A stretch of DNA of 64,000 nucleotides from Flavobacterium silvaticum (lineage in GTDB: Bacteria; Bacteroidota; Bacteroidia; Flavobacteriales; Flavobacteriaceae). The first letter of the stretch is position 1; each line of letters opens with the position of its first letter. Positions 53,009-62,409 of the stretch are shown here, piece after piece. A program made the position numbers and the translations under genes. Below the pieces are notes generated by a model that did no database searches, was not told the origin of the DNA, and worked only from the letters and a program-made list of their open reading frames with translations. Location of the stretch: the NCBI RefSeq assembly GCF_012911565.1, contig NZ_JAAMPU010000104.1, positions 124,001 to 188,000 of the forward strand, written 5' to 3'.

Positions 53009-53518
53009 ATGGAACAAATCGAGTTCTTAAAACTGATCGAACCTTTCCGGAACAAGATTTTCCGGCTTGCACGCCGCCTTTTGGTGAGCGTCCAGGAGGC
53101 AGAAGACGCAACCCAGGAAGTCTACATAAAACTCTGGAACAAGAACGACGGACTTCGCGAATACCAAAGTGTGGAAGCACTCGCGATGACCATGACAAAG
53201 AATTATTGCCTCGACCAGTTGAGGAGTAAAAGAGCCGGAAATCTGAGTATCGTCCATAACAATTACAAAGACCGCGAGGCGCCACTTCAAACACAGGTGG
53301 AAGACAGGGACAACTGGAGTTGGGTTGAAAAAGCAATCGCTTCGTTACCTGAACAACAACAAATAATCGTCCAGATGCGAGACATCGAACAGTACGATTA
53401 CACTGAAATTGCCGAAATGCTTCAAATGAACGAAACGGCAATACGCGTAGCACTTTCACGGGCACGCAAACAAATAAGGGAATTCATTACAAAAACACAC
53501 GCCTATGGAATCGCATGA
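53009..53518 (+). CDS. ECF-type RNA polymerase sigma factor
   Basis: The start at 53009 (MEQIEFLKLIEPF) is preferred; an upstream TTG at 52952 lies before the palindrome. The 169-residue protein has sigma region 2 (~residues 10-75, with QEAEDATQEVYIKLW) and region 4 (~115-165, SLPEQQQIIVQMRDIEQYDYTEIAEML). It directs RNA polymerase to a small regulon, possibly including the genes behind it. Its last 14 nt overlap the next gene, which encodes a likely cognate membrane partner. Confidence 0.93.
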   Translation: MEQIEFLKLIEPFRNKIFRLARRLLVSVQEAEDATQEVYIKLWNKNDGLREYQSVEALAMTMTKNYCLDQLRSKRAGNLSIVHNNYKDREAPLQTQVEDRDNWSWVEKAIASLPEQQQIIVQMRDIEQYDYTEIAEMLQMNETAIRVALSRARKQIREFITKTHAYGIA

Positions 53519-53954
53519 AATAAAGAGCTTGCTTGAGAAGTACATGGACGCGATGACGTCTGTGGAAGAAGAAAAAAGCCTCGCGGACTATTTTAGGAAC
53601 AACGCTGTTTCACCTGAATTTGAGGAATACAAATCGATGTTCGGCTATTTTGAAGACCAACGATCTGTAGTTCCGGAAAAGAATTTCAGAATTTCTGACA
53701 CAAAAAAACGTCGTCGTACGTGGATTCCGGCAGCTGCAGCCGCTGTATTATTACTTGGAGTCGGAATATATGGCTGGCAAAACCAAACGCCGCCGCAAAC
53801 AAGTGAACTCGGAACTTTCGACGATCCCGAAGTAGCGCTCAGGGAAACCAGAAAAGCACTCGACTTGCTTTCTTCCAAAGTCAATACCGGAATGGAAAGC
53901 GTGAATTACCTCAATGAATACGAACAATCAAAAAACGTAATATTTAAAAATTAA
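53505..53954 (+). CDS. anti-sigma-like membrane protein
   Basis: The 149-residue protein has a soluble N-terminal part (EIKSLLEKYMDAMTSVEEEKSL, residues ~5-55), one membrane helix (~residues 73-89) and a short extracytoplasmic tail. It overlaps the sigma gene by 14 nt, which is the usual anti-sigma arrangement. There is no H-x3-C-x2-C zinc motif, so it is not a ZAS-type anti-sigma. Function is inferred from position and topology. Confidence 0.75.
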   Translation: MESHEIKSLLEKYMDAMTSVEEEKSLADYFRNNAVSPEFEEYKSMFGYFEDQRSVVPEKNFRISDTKKRRRTWIPAAAAAVLLLGVGIYGWQNQTPPQTSELGTFDDPEVALRETRKALDLLSSKVNTGMESVNYLNEYEQSKNVIFKN

Positions 53955-53968
53955 TCAATCCAAAAACC

Positions 53969-54514
53969 ATGAAAAAAGTAGTTTTAACAATCGCACTGAT
54001 GCTGATGCCAATCCTTTTCTTTGGGCAGACAGCTTTTGATAAATTCGACGGACAGGACGATGTCACCACCGTAGTCGTCACTCCAAAAATGTTCAAGATG
54101 ATGGGAAGCGCAAAAAGTGACGAATCCCAGGAATTCCTCGACCTGGTCAAGAAACTGACAAGTCTTAAAGTGTTTACCACCAAAAGTGTTGCAGTGAGCA
54201 AAGAAATGAAAGCCACTGCAGACGGTTACATCAAAACCTCAGGACTTGAAGAGTTGATGCGCGTCACGGAAAACGGCCAGAACATCAAGATTATGGTGAA
54301 AACCGGTACTTCTGATACCAACGTGCGCGAGTTGTTTATGTTCATTGATGGGACAGCTGGCAAACAAGACACAGTGTTGTTATCTTTGACTGGGAATTTT
54401 GACCTGAACGATGTTTCAACCCTTACCGAAGAAATGAAATTTCCCGGCGGGGACAAACTCAACAAAGCATCAAAAGGAAGCAAAGGTCCAAAAGGTCCAA
54501 AAGGAAAAAAATAA
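53969..54514 (+). CDS. DUF4252 protein with collagen-like tail
   Basis: The 181-residue protein has a signal peptide (to FFGQ) and a DUF4252 domain (~residues 25-160: VVVTPKMFKMM, VAVSKEMKATADGYIK, LFMFIDG). The last ~14 residues read G-S-K-G-P-K-G-P-K-G-K-K, a basic Gly-Pro-Lys tail. DUF4252 function is unknown; the family is common in Bacteroidota. It follows the anti-sigma-like gene by 14 nt and precedes a second DUF4252 gene by 3 nt, so all four genes appear to be one operon. Confidence 0.85.
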   Translation: MKKVVLTIALMLMPILFFGQTAFDKFDGQDDVTTVVVTPKMFKMMGSAKSDESQEFLDLVKKLTSLKVFTTKSVAVSKEMKATADGYIKTSGLEELMRVTENGQNIKIMVKTGTSDTNVRELFMFIDGTAGKQDTVLLSLTGNFDLNDVSTLTEEMKFPGGDKLNKASKGSKGPKGPKGKK

Positions 54515-54517
54515 ATT

Positions 54518-55075
54518 ATGAAATCAGTACTGCTGTTTTTGGTGACTTGCCTGTTTCTATCATGTGCCAAACGTGAAGACAAAACGCTTCAGGAATATAT
54601 GGTGACCAAGTCACAGGAACCGGATTATTTTTCGGTAGATTTCAATCCGTCGATGTTCAAACCTGCCACATCAAATTTGACTTCGAACGAACAACAGGCA
54701 TTGAAAGGTGTTGAAAAATTGAATGTAATTGCCTATCATTCCGATAGTATCCCTGCAGCATTCTATAAATCTGAAACAACAAAAATCAAAAAGTTCCTTA
54801 CTCAAGATTCGCAATATCAGGAATTGATGCATGTCAATTCCGGAAAAGACGGTGGAATGATATCTTATGTCGGAAACGATGAACATATAGATGAGTTGGT
54901 TCTTTTCGGTAAACAACATGACAACGGTTTTGCAATTGTTCGTGTAATTGGGAAAGATATGACACCGGAAACTGTCTTCGCTCTTTTCAAAGTAATTCGG
55001 GAACGCGGATTCGGAGTCAAGGAGCTCAAGCCAATAGAACAAGCAATGGATCCGACCAGGACATTCAAAGGTTAA
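54518..55075 (+). CDS. DUF4252 lipoprotein
   Basis: The 185-residue protein has a lipoprotein signal (lipobox LFLSC) and one DUF4252 domain (~residues 35-165, including LNVIAYHSDSIPA, ELMHVNSGKDGG and NGFAIVRVIGKDMTPETV). It is the divergent paralogue of the secreted DUF4252 protein just upstream, so one is soluble and the other membrane-anchored. It is last in the ECF sigma operon and is followed by a strong terminator. Confidence 0.85.
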   Translation: MKSVLLFLVTCLFLSCAKREDKTLQEYMVTKSQEPDYFSVDFNPSMFKPATSNLTSNEQQALKGVEKLNVIAYHSDSIPAAFYKSETTKIKKFLTQDSQYQELMHVNSGKDGGMISYVGNDEHIDELVLFGKQHDNGFAIVRVIGKDMTPETVFALFKVIRERGFGVKELKPIEQAMDPTRTFKG

Positions 55076-55083
55076 TTAAAAAC

Positions 55084-55105
55084 AAAGCCCCAATTGTGGG
55101 GCTTT
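55084..55105. terminator. bidirectional terminator after the ECF sigma operon
   Basis: AAAGCCCCA (55084-55092) pairs perfectly with TGGGGCTTT (55097-55105) around ATTG, followed by more T. It also serves the convergent DUF72 gene. Confidence 0.93.
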
Positions 55106-55107
55106 TT

Positions 55108-56004
55108 TTATTCGAACAAACTACTTTGTTGAGTTGATTGGCGCTGCGGAATATGGATTTTCAAACCGAATGCGGCATTCATTTTTTCAATGAAATGCGT
55201 TGCCAGCAAAGGCGACTCGAGTTCGATATTCTGGTGGACGAAAAAATACAGTTTATTCAATCCTTCGGGCCGCCATTGTTTGATCCGTTCGACCCAATCG
55301 TCAAGTCGTTGTATATCTGTCGGATGATTTGCACCTACGTATCTGATAAAAGCCGCGTCGTTAGTCAATCGCATATGGAGCATATCGCGTCTTCCGGCCG
55401 TATCTACAATAATGTTGCTCATGCCAAGTTGTTCGAGAAGGTTTTCAAGTTTTGATTTGGCTTCGATGTCACTAAACCATTCATTGTTCCGGACTTCTAC
55501 ACCCAGGGGAACACCTTTTGGAAATTCGCGCAAAGCCTTTTCCAGACGTGTAAAATCCTTCGGTTTAAAATTATCGTGAAGCTGCAAAAAAGCCATTCCG
55601 AGTTTGTCGTCGAAATTGCTGATGGCATTGCAAAACGTATCGACAACTTCCCTGACTTCAATGAGTCGCTTGAAATGCGAAATCGTATTGGTCAGTTTGG
55701 GAAAGAATTTGAAACCTTCCGGTGTTTTGTCTTTCCAGGTTTCAACCTGCTTCCAATCTGGCATTCCGTAGAAAGTCGCGTTGAGTTCTATCGAATTGAA
55801 TTGTGTCGAATAATACGTAAGTTCATCTTTTGTACCTCGCGGATAAAATCCTTTGAGATCAGATTTATTCCATTTCGCACAACCGATAAACACTTCGAAC
55901 GGCTGTTCTTTTTTACGTGTTTTCAAAACACGTTTTGTTTCGGGAGAATCTGGTGGTAACGTAAAATCTACTTCGCCCGGATTGGGCACTTGTCCAAAAA
56001 TCAT
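55108..56004 (-). CDS. DUF72 family protein (TIM-barrel)
   Basis: The 298-residue protein matches DUF72/YecE: VFIGCAKWNKSDLKGFYP, TQFNSIELNATFYGMP, FKFFPKLTNTISH, GVEVRNNEWF and MHMRLTNDAAFIRYVGANH, in order along a TIM-like barrel. The biochemical function is unknown for the whole family. It is on the opposite strand to its neighbours, with 31 nt between its stop and the previous gene. Confidence 0.9.
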   Translation of the reverse strand: MIFGQVPNPGEVDFTLPPDSPETKRVLKTRKKEQPFEVFIGCAKWNKSDLKGFYPRGTKDELTYYSTQFNSIELNATFYGMPDWKQVETWKDKTPEGFKFFPKLTNTISHFKRLIEVREVVDTFCNAISNFDDKLGMAFLQLHDNFKPKDFTRLEKALREFPKGVPLGVEVRNNEWFSDIEAKSKLENLLEQLGMSNIIVDTAGRRDMLHMRLTNDAAFIRYVGANHPTDIQRLDDWVERIKQWRPEGLNKLYFFVHQNIELESPLLATHFIEKMNAAFGLKIHIPQRQSTQQSSLFE

Positions 56005-56193
56005 AGGTTGAATTTTAGCTCCAAATTACAATAATGAGTTGAACCTGAATAATTTTTTCTTTTATAAAACTGAAATGTTTTTTGTTTCATAAAAAGAAAT
56101 TTCTTACTATTGTTTGCTAAAAGTGTAATTAGTCGATAAAATCGTCTTTTTATCTTTTAAAGACTTCCCCAAGTCTAACCAAAAACAAACATC

Positions 56194-58689
56194 TTGAGAA
56201 ACATTATCTACGCTATAGCTGTAGTTTTTTGTTTTGGGTCTGTGCATGCACAATTCACGCTGGAACAAAAAACACTGCCCGAGGAAATTTCCATTCTGGA
56301 ATATGCCTCTATTGCCAATGCGGGCAATAAATTGTTATCTGTCCAAGAAGTTGAAAATGACAATATAACTTTCAACAAATTATCGGGTGAATTGGGAAAC
56401 CTTGGTTTTACAGATGAAAATTTCTGGCTCAGGTTCTCTCTCAAAAATGCTACAGATTCACCTCTGTTATATTACCTCGAAACAGCGGAGCCTGTAACCG
56501 ACAATGTAAATCTTTATCTCAAAAGCAATATATCGAATCCGGAAATCCAGCAAAGTGGTGACAACCTTGAATTTTACAAAAGAAGCGTGGCCAACCGACG
56601 CACATTGTTTGAAATCAGGTTAAAACCGGGCGAACAGAAAAGTGTCTTGATGGAAATCCGAAACGACGGCGAAAAAAACAGTTTGCCGCTAAAACTCATC
56701 AGCCAGAAAATGATGTTGGAAAATACCTATTACGATCAGTTAATCATGGGGGTTTTCTACGGAATATTGTTGGTCATCGCGCTTACTTATTTCTTTTTCT
56801 ACTTCGCGCTGAAGGAATCCATTTTCCTGCATTATTCGCTTTATGTCACGTTTATGGGATTTTGTCAGTTCGCGCTTGACGGTTTCTACCACGAATACAT
56901 CGGTCGCGGTAATTCCTGGCTGAGTCTTCATATTGTAATTCTGTCGGCTATCTTAAGTTGTTATTTCTTTGGAAAGTATAGCACGATGGCGCTTGAAATA
57001 AGGGAAAACAATCCAAAAATCTATCGGTGTTTCCAATATTTGTATGCCTTTCTTTCGGTGGCGTTTGTCGCGGTGATTCTATTCCCGGATTTTCTCAACT
57101 ATTCGTACCCAATCATAAATATGTTGACTGTTTTGGGAATCGGATTGATTTTCGTGACTATTGGCACCATGTTTTTCCGTCGGCAGAAAGTAGATCCGTT
57201 CTACCTGAGCGGCATCTTGATTTTGTTCGGGTGCATCATCCTTGCCGTACTGATGAACTTTGGCATCATGCCGGACGGTTTCTCGATGGACAATGTAACC
57301 AAACCCGGAATCGGTCTTGAAATCATCGCGCTATCCTTATCGATGGCGAACAAAATCCGGATACTCAAAACCAAAAAAGAAGAACTTCAGGCAGCGGCAT
57401 TACAAAAATCCGAAGAAATGAACGAGGTCAAATCCTTCTTCCTTTCGAACATGAGCCATGAATTGCGTACACCATTAAATGCAATCCTGGGTTTGGCGAG
57501 TGCTATGGAACAGGACAGCAACGATCCAAAAATCAAAGCAGATTGTGAGGTCATACGTTATGCCTCATACGGATTGATATCTTCCGTGAACGACATCCTT
57601 GATTTTTCACGTATCGAAAAAGGCGAACTCCAATTGGAAAAAGGCGAATTCCGACTCAGTGATGTGCTCGCGAAATTGGCCAGAGCAATGAAAAAGCAGC
57701 ACAAAGACAAAGGACTCAAATTCAAATTTGAAAGTTCAATAGCACCTGAAATCCGTGTGTCGGGTGATGAAAGACGATTGGAACAACTGCTGTACAACCT
57801 GCTTGGAAATGCACTCAAATTCACGAATTCAGGTAAGGTGAAATTCAACGTTTCGCATCAGATTATCGATGGGAAAATACGTTTGGAATTTGTCATAAAA
57901 GACACTGGAACCGGGATAGAAAAAGAAAAACTCGAAAGTGTCTTCGAACTGTTTTCACAGAGCAATTTCGACAACAAGCGCAAATTCGGCGGATTCGGCA
58001 TAGGGCTCAGTATTGTCAAGGCATTGGTCGATTTGCACGGTGGAAAAATCGACATAAAAAGTAAAGTCGGCAAAGGAACAACCTGTCGCGTAATCCTCGA
58101 TTACGATGTTGTGTGTGAACCCGTAAAATTGGAACATCTGCCTACAAAAACCATCGGTTCACGAAATATCCTGATCGTAGAAGACAACGCGATGAATCAG
58201 ATGGTCATGAAAATGATACTCAAAACACTTCCTGATACCACTTTCAGTATCGCGAACGACGGTTCCGAATGTCTGCGGATGATGCAAAACGAACAATTCA
58301 ATTTAGTGCTTATGGATTTGCAGATGCCGGTTATGGACGGATACGAAGCGACCGATGCCATCCGAAAAGGTGAAGCCGGAGCAAAATATACAACCATCCC
58401 GATAATCGTCATCACGGCAGACATCACGCCCGAAAGCAAAGAACGCGCATACGCATTAGGCGCCAATGATTACCTGACCAAACCCGTCGACAAAAAACTG
58501 CTGATCGAAAAGATAGAAAATATGGATCTGCCCAAACTATTGTCGGCAGAAGAAGAGGCGGAAATGGCACTTGAAATGGACGAAAGCGATGCGTCCGAAG
58601 CTCCGATCGAACCTGTGATTCCAAAGAAAAAGCGACGGTTCAAAGGTGTTGAAATGATCCGGTCGTTCTTTTTGAGTTATGTGTTGTAA
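56194..58689 (+). CDS. 7TMR-DISM hybrid histidine kinase
   Basis: The 831-residue protein starts at TTG 56194; no in-frame ATG lies close, and a signal peptide (to VHAQ) begins immediately. Domains are 7TMR-DISMED2-like beta sensor (~residues 25-165), seven-helix 7TMR-DISM membrane part (~180-390), a coiled coil, HisKA with H422 in SNMSHELRTPLN, HATPase_c (NLLGNALKFTNSG, GGFGIGLSIVKAL) and a receiver with D708 in LVLMDLQMP. It senses a ligand outside the cell, unknown here, and phosphorylates its own receiver. No separate regulator gene is adjacent. It ends 1 nt from the convergent epimerase-like gene. Confidence 0.93.
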   Translation: MRNIIYAIAVVFCFGSVHAQFTLEQKTLPEEISILEYASIANAGNKLLSVQEVENDNITFNKLSGELGNLGFTDENFWLRFSLKNATDSPLLYYLETAEPVTDNVNLYLKSNISNPEIQQSGDNLEFYKRSVANRRTLFEIRLKPGEQKSVLMEIRNDGEKNSLPLKLISQKMMLENTYYDQLIMGVFYGILLVIALTYFFFYFALKESIFLHYSLYVTFMGFCQFALDGFYHEYIGRGNSWLSLHIVILSAILSCYFFGKYSTMALEIRENNPKIYRCFQYLYAFLSVAFVAVILFPDFLNYSYPIINMLTVLGIGLIFVTIGTMFFRRQKVDPFYLSGILILFGCIILAVLMNFGIMPDGFSMDNVTKPGIGLEIIALSLSMANKIRILKTKKEELQAAALQKSEEMNEVKSFFLSNMSHELRTPLNAILGLASAMEQDSNDPKIKADCEVIRYASYGLISSVNDILDFSRIEKGELQLEKGEFRLSDVLAKLARAMKKQHKDKGLKFKFESSIAPEIRVSGDERRLEQLLYNLLGNALKFTNSGKVKFNVSHQIIDGKIRLEFVIKDTGTGIEKEKLESVFELFSQSNFDNKRKFGGFGIGLSIVKALVDLHGGKIDIKSKVGKGTTCRVILDYDVVCEPVKLEHLPTKTIGSRNILIVEDNAMNQMVMKMILKTLPDTTFSIANDGSECLRMMQNEQFNLVLMDLQMPVMDGYEATDAIRKGEAGAKYTTIPIIVITADITPESKERAYALGANDYLTKPVDKKLLIEKIENMDLPKLLSAEEEAEMALEMDESDASEAPIEPVIPKKKRRFKGVEMIRSFFLSYVL

Positions 58690-58690
58690 A

Positions 58691-59332
58691 TCAAGCTGTG
58701 GCCAGTTTTTTTATGTCTGAAATTTCAAGGTTGGTTTTGGAATAACCGGATTCGGATACTTTTATCATCGCTTTGCCAACTTCGGCCAATGTCAACACAC
58801 TTTTGGAAGCAAATAACTGGATGATTTTCGTCAGCACTTTATAAATCCATTTCCAGTTTTTCTGGCCTTCGAACGGAAGCATCACGCCGGGCCGGAAGTT
58901 GAATTCACTGCGGAATCCGAGATTTGCCAAATCGTCTTCGGTCTTTCCCTTGACACGTTGCCACATGAGTCTTCCGTTTCTGTCGGTTCCGCTTCCGGAT
59001 ACGTAACAAAAACACATGGAATCGTTCACTGAGAGCACTGATTTTGCAAATGCGAGCGTCGTATCATACGTAATCTGGGTGAATTTTTCCTCGTTCATTC
59101 CAACCGAACTGATTCCCGCTCCAAAAAAGCAGGCGTCATAACCTGAAATATCGGTTGCAAAATCGCTGAGTTTAGTAAAATCGGGCACGATCAATTCCCT
59201 TACTTTTGGATTTTGGATGCCGTACGATTTTCTCGAAATAGATAAGATTTCTGAAATTTTGGGATTTTCCAGACATTCAAACAAAATGCCTTCACCTACC
59301 ATTCCGGTGGCTCCCGTGACGATTACTTTCAT
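58691..59332 (-). CDS. NAD(P)-binding epimerase-like protein
   Basis: The 213-residue protein has a Rossmann fold with VTGATGMVGEGI at the N-terminus, a central AFFGAGISS-like strand region (CFFGAGISSVGM) and a VSGSGTDRNG region. It resembles the short NAD(P)-dependent epimerase/oxidoreductase family (atypical SDR). The substrate is unknown. Its start overlaps the AsmA-like gene's stop by 4 nt. Confidence 0.82.
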   Translation of the reverse strand: MKVIVTGATGMVGEGILFECLENPKISEILSISRKSYGIQNPKVRELIVPDFTKLSDFATDISGYDACFFGAGISSVGMNEEKFTQITYDTTLAFAKSVLSVNDSMCFCYVSGSGTDRNGRLMWQRVKGKTEDDLANLGFRSEFNFRPGVMLPFEGQKNWKWIYKVLTKIIQLFASKSVLTLAEVGKAMIKVSESGYSKTNLEISDIKKLATA

Positions 59333-62169
59333 GGTTTATCCTTGTCTTTTACTTCGGGATTTTTTGACTCTTCTGTCGTGACCGGCGTTACGGCACCTTG
59401 TGGTTGGGTAATGACATCTTTTCCTTTGTATTCAGACTGCGGAACTTCATCGGTGGTTTTACTGAACACTTTTATTTTAGGGTCAGATTGCGTTCCTGTA
59501 ACGGCCAAAGGAATTCCAATCAATCCCAAAGGCGGAAGCCCTAGTCGGATTTTTAATGCCAGTTGGCCATCGAAGCTGGTTTTTCCCTCGAATTTCAATC
59601 TAAACAAAGCGATTTTCATTTTGGTCTCGTCCACAAAAATCACGTTGTCTTTGATGTGTGTCTTGATATCGACTTTTGAAAGATCGGGATCGTTTATTCC
59701 GTCGGAACCTGTTTTTTGGCTCAGTCCGCTGAACAATTTCAATCCTTTGACTTTGATTTTTTTGAGCGAAACCACACCGTTGCCTTCAAGCGAATTGTAA
59801 ACCGGATTCATATTGCCGTCGAGCACGCCTTTGAGTTTGTAGTCGACCGAAATAATTCCCTGTGCATTTCCGGCCGATGTAGCCAGTTCCTTGAACATCT
59901 CGATTTCTTTGAATGCGCGTTGAATGTCGAAATTTTTGGCCTGGAAACGCAAGTCGAAACCGGCTTTTAGCGCCGATTCGTCGTCGTACATGCCATCGAG
60001 ATTTAATGTGGCGCCTATAATGTCGATCTGCGTTCCGCGAAACGTCAATTGACCTTTACTTATGCCCACAGTTCCGCGAAGGTTTTCCAGGTTGAATTTG
60101 TCGTATGTAATCTTTTGGGCATTGGCGGTAAGAGAAACATCGAGGTTCGTCGGTAACACCACAACGCCGCTTGAACTTGGAGCAACTGATTCGGCTGCTT
60201 TTGTCTCTGCTTTTTCCTTTGGATTATTACCTGGTTTCAAAGCCATGAATTCATTGACGTTGATGTATTTTGAATTCAGTACGAAATTGCCGTGGAGCGT
60301 TGCATGCTTTTCAAAAAAGTAATTGATGGCATTGACGAGCTTTCCGTTCAAATTGAAATCGCTTTGCCCGTAAGTCGCATTGAAACTGTCAAAATTCATG
60401 TCCTGTTGTTTGAACGTGAACAAGCCGTTTTCAATCAAAAATGATTTCGGGAAACTTTCCATCGAAGCCTTGATTTTCCTGACTTCCAATGTTCCGCGGT
60501 TATCGAGTTTTGAAAATTCTCCGTTGGTCGCATAACTCTGGCGGCCTTTTAGACGCAAATCGGCACGGATCATTCCATCCACATCGATTCCTTTCTGTGC
60601 AAATACACGATAGACTTTTCCAACGTTTACGAGTCCTTTCGCAGACACATCATAAGCAACATCGTCGAGGTTGCTGAACGTGGCATTCAAATCAAACGGT
60701 TCGCCTTCGAAAGTGAGCGTTGCGGGAGAAATTTTGATCCAGGTGTCGCTGTATTTTCCGTTTGTGTTTTCGGCATTGATATCGAGGTTGATTTTTGTGA
60801 TTGGGTTCGGATAATAGTCCGTTTTGATAAATCCGTACTTGATCAACACACGGCCTTTGGTCTTTGGAAACAAATGTTCTTTGGCGTTATAGATTCCATT
60901 CACATTGACATCGGCCATAAGCAAGCCTTTCATGTCGATATTCTTGAGCCCGATGGATTTGTCCAATGTTTCCATGTCGAGCTTTCCTTTCAGGCTCGCT
61001 TTGACGGACATATTTTCCATGCCTTTTATCGCGATGTAAGACCTGAATTTTTCTTTGCCCAATTTAAAAGTCAGCGAATCCAGTTTGATGCTGAGTTCTT
61101 CCGGATTCAGCGATGGCAATATGGCATCGAGGTTGAGGTTGATGTCAGATGTAGCAACCGGCGCTTTTTTGTATTCGATATAACCGTCGCGAACGGCCGT
61201 GTGGAATTTTATGGTCGGCTGACGGTTCGTTGTGGCATCGTATCGGCCTTTCATGGTAAGCGCGATATCAATTTCACCCTTGACTTTTGTACTGTCGAGC
61301 CACGTGATGTATTCGGGCGGCAACGCGGTGAACAGGTCTTCAAAATCGCTTCCCATGGATTTGACCGAAAGATCTATGTCGTATCCGTTTTTAAGGATAT
61401 TCAAAACACCTTTAAAGTTGATGGGAAGTTTGTTGATTTTTAAGTCGTTTCGTTGAAGGGAAAAAGTAAGGGCATTGGTGTTGATACGTGTCAGCAATTC
61501 TGCCTGAAGGTTCTTTTTGAGCAGGTAATGTTCTCCATCTAATTCAAAATCGAGAGAACCTATTTTAGCGTCAGATGCCAGATCGAAAATCGCCTGGTCC
61601 AGACTGCCTTTTCCAACATAATTGAAATCATCTGCCGAAACCACTATTTTCGCCGATGCATCGTGATACCTGAGGTTGCAATGTGAGATTTTAATCTTGT
61701 CAAGTCGCAATGAGGTATTTGAAACGGTGTCTTTCGGGGCATTATCATCTGAAATATAGACGTTATAGTTGGCCTGGCCTTTTTCGTTGACCTTGACGTT
61801 AATATCTGAATTTCCCACGTAAATCTCATCGATTACAATCTCGCCGTCAAAAAGAAGTCGTTTGAGGTTGATTCCAAACCCAATGTCTTCTGCCGCAACC
61901 AACGTATCTTTCTGGAAAGGCGCGGAACCTTTGAGGGAAAAGTCGTCAAGCGTTACCGTAAGTGATGGAAAATGGTCAAAGAAAGACAGGCGCGCTTTGG
62001 AGAAATTTAGTTCACCTGTAAGTTTTTTGTTCGCGAATCCTTTTACCTGTTCGGCAATCTGGCCCGGAAATAAAATTGGCAACAGGAACATCAGCAACAA
62101 TAAAGAACCGATTCCGATTCCCGTCCATTTCAATGTCTTTACTATAATTGTCTTTAGTCTGGCATTCAT
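59329..62169 (-). CDS. AsmA-like inner-membrane-anchored lipid-transport-type protein
   Basis: The 946-residue protein has one N-terminal membrane helix (~residues 15-33) and a long beta-rich periplasmic body with an AsmA-like N-terminus (GELNFSKARLSFFDHFPSLTVTLDDFSLKG) and C-terminal AsmA_2-type region (KGLKLFSGLSQKTG... near residue 830, LPPLGLIGIPLAVTG). The tail is Pro/Glu/Lys-rich. AsmA family proteins bridge the periplasm and carry phospholipids to the outer membrane. It is translationally coupled to the epimerase-like gene. Confidence 0.9.
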   Translation of the reverse strand: MNARLKTIIVKTLKWTGIGIGSLLLLMFLLPILFPGQIAEQVKGFANKKLTGELNFSKARLSFFDHFPSLTVTLDDFSLKGSAPFQKDTLVAAEDIGFGINLKRLLFDGEIVIDEIYVGNSDINVKVNEKGQANYNVYISDDNAPKDTVSNTSLRLDKIKISHCNLRYHDASAKIVVSADDFNYVGKGSLDQAIFDLASDAKIGSLDFELDGEHYLLKKNLQAELLTRINTNALTFSLQRNDLKINKLPINFKGVLNILKNGYDIDLSVKSMGSDFEDLFTALPPEYITWLDSTKVKGEIDIALTMKGRYDATTNRQPTIKFHTAVRDGYIEYKKAPVATSDINLNLDAILPSLNPEELSIKLDSLTFKLGKEKFRSYIAIKGMENMSVKASLKGKLDMETLDKSIGLKNIDMKGLLMADVNVNGIYNAKEHLFPKTKGRVLIKYGFIKTDYYPNPITKINLDINAENTNGKYSDTWIKISPATLTFEGEPFDLNATFSNLDDVAYDVSAKGLVNVGKVYRVFAQKGIDVDGMIRADLRLKGRQSYATNGEFSKLDNRGTLEVRKIKASMESFPKSFLIENGLFTFKQQDMNFDSFNATYGQSDFNLNGKLVNAINYFFEKHATLHGNFVLNSKYINVNEFMALKPGNNPKEKAETKAAESVAPSSSGVVVLPTNLDVSLTANAQKITYDKFNLENLRGTVGISKGQLTFRGTQIDIIGATLNLDGMYDDESALKAGFDLRFQAKNFDIQRAFKEIEMFKELATSAGNAQGIISVDYKLKGVLDGNMNPVYNSLEGNGVVSLKKIKVKGLKLFSGLSQKTGSDGINDPDLSKVDIKTHIKDNVIFVDETKMKIALFRLKFEGKTSFDGQLALKIRLGLPPLGLIGIPLAVTGTQSDPKIKVFSKTTDEVPQSEYKGKDVITQPQGAVTPVTTEESKNPEVKDKDKP

Positions 62170-62362
62170 ATTTTAAAGGTATGGTAAGCCCAAAAGTCAC
62201 GCGTTACACTTTTGTCAAAATTTGCAATATAACTTCCCGATTTCCGGCGTGTAAAGATACAGCCTGATCTACTGTGCCTGGAGATTTTTTGGTCAGATTT
62301 TTCACGGCAATATATTAGTGTACAGATGTATCACAAAAATTCGCCAAATAAATTGCTGAATA

Positions 62363-62376
62363 ATACCGATTGGTAT
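62363..62376. promoter_or_regulatory. TetR operator, site 1 (ATACCGATTGGTAT)
   Basis: A 14-bp near-palindrome directly abuts the -7 box of the tetR gene. Its exact reverse complement recurs at 63023-63036 ahead of the ketosynthase gene. Confidence 0.75.
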
Positions 62377-62383
62377 AATTTTG
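62376..62383 (+). promoter_or_regulatory. -7 box (TAATTTTG) of tetR
   Basis: An exact TAnnTTTG match, 27 nt before the ATG at 62410. It shares one base with the operator, so repressor binding would block it. Confidence 0.6.
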
Positions 62384-62409
62384 CAGGTAACAATCCAAAC
62401 AATGCCAAA

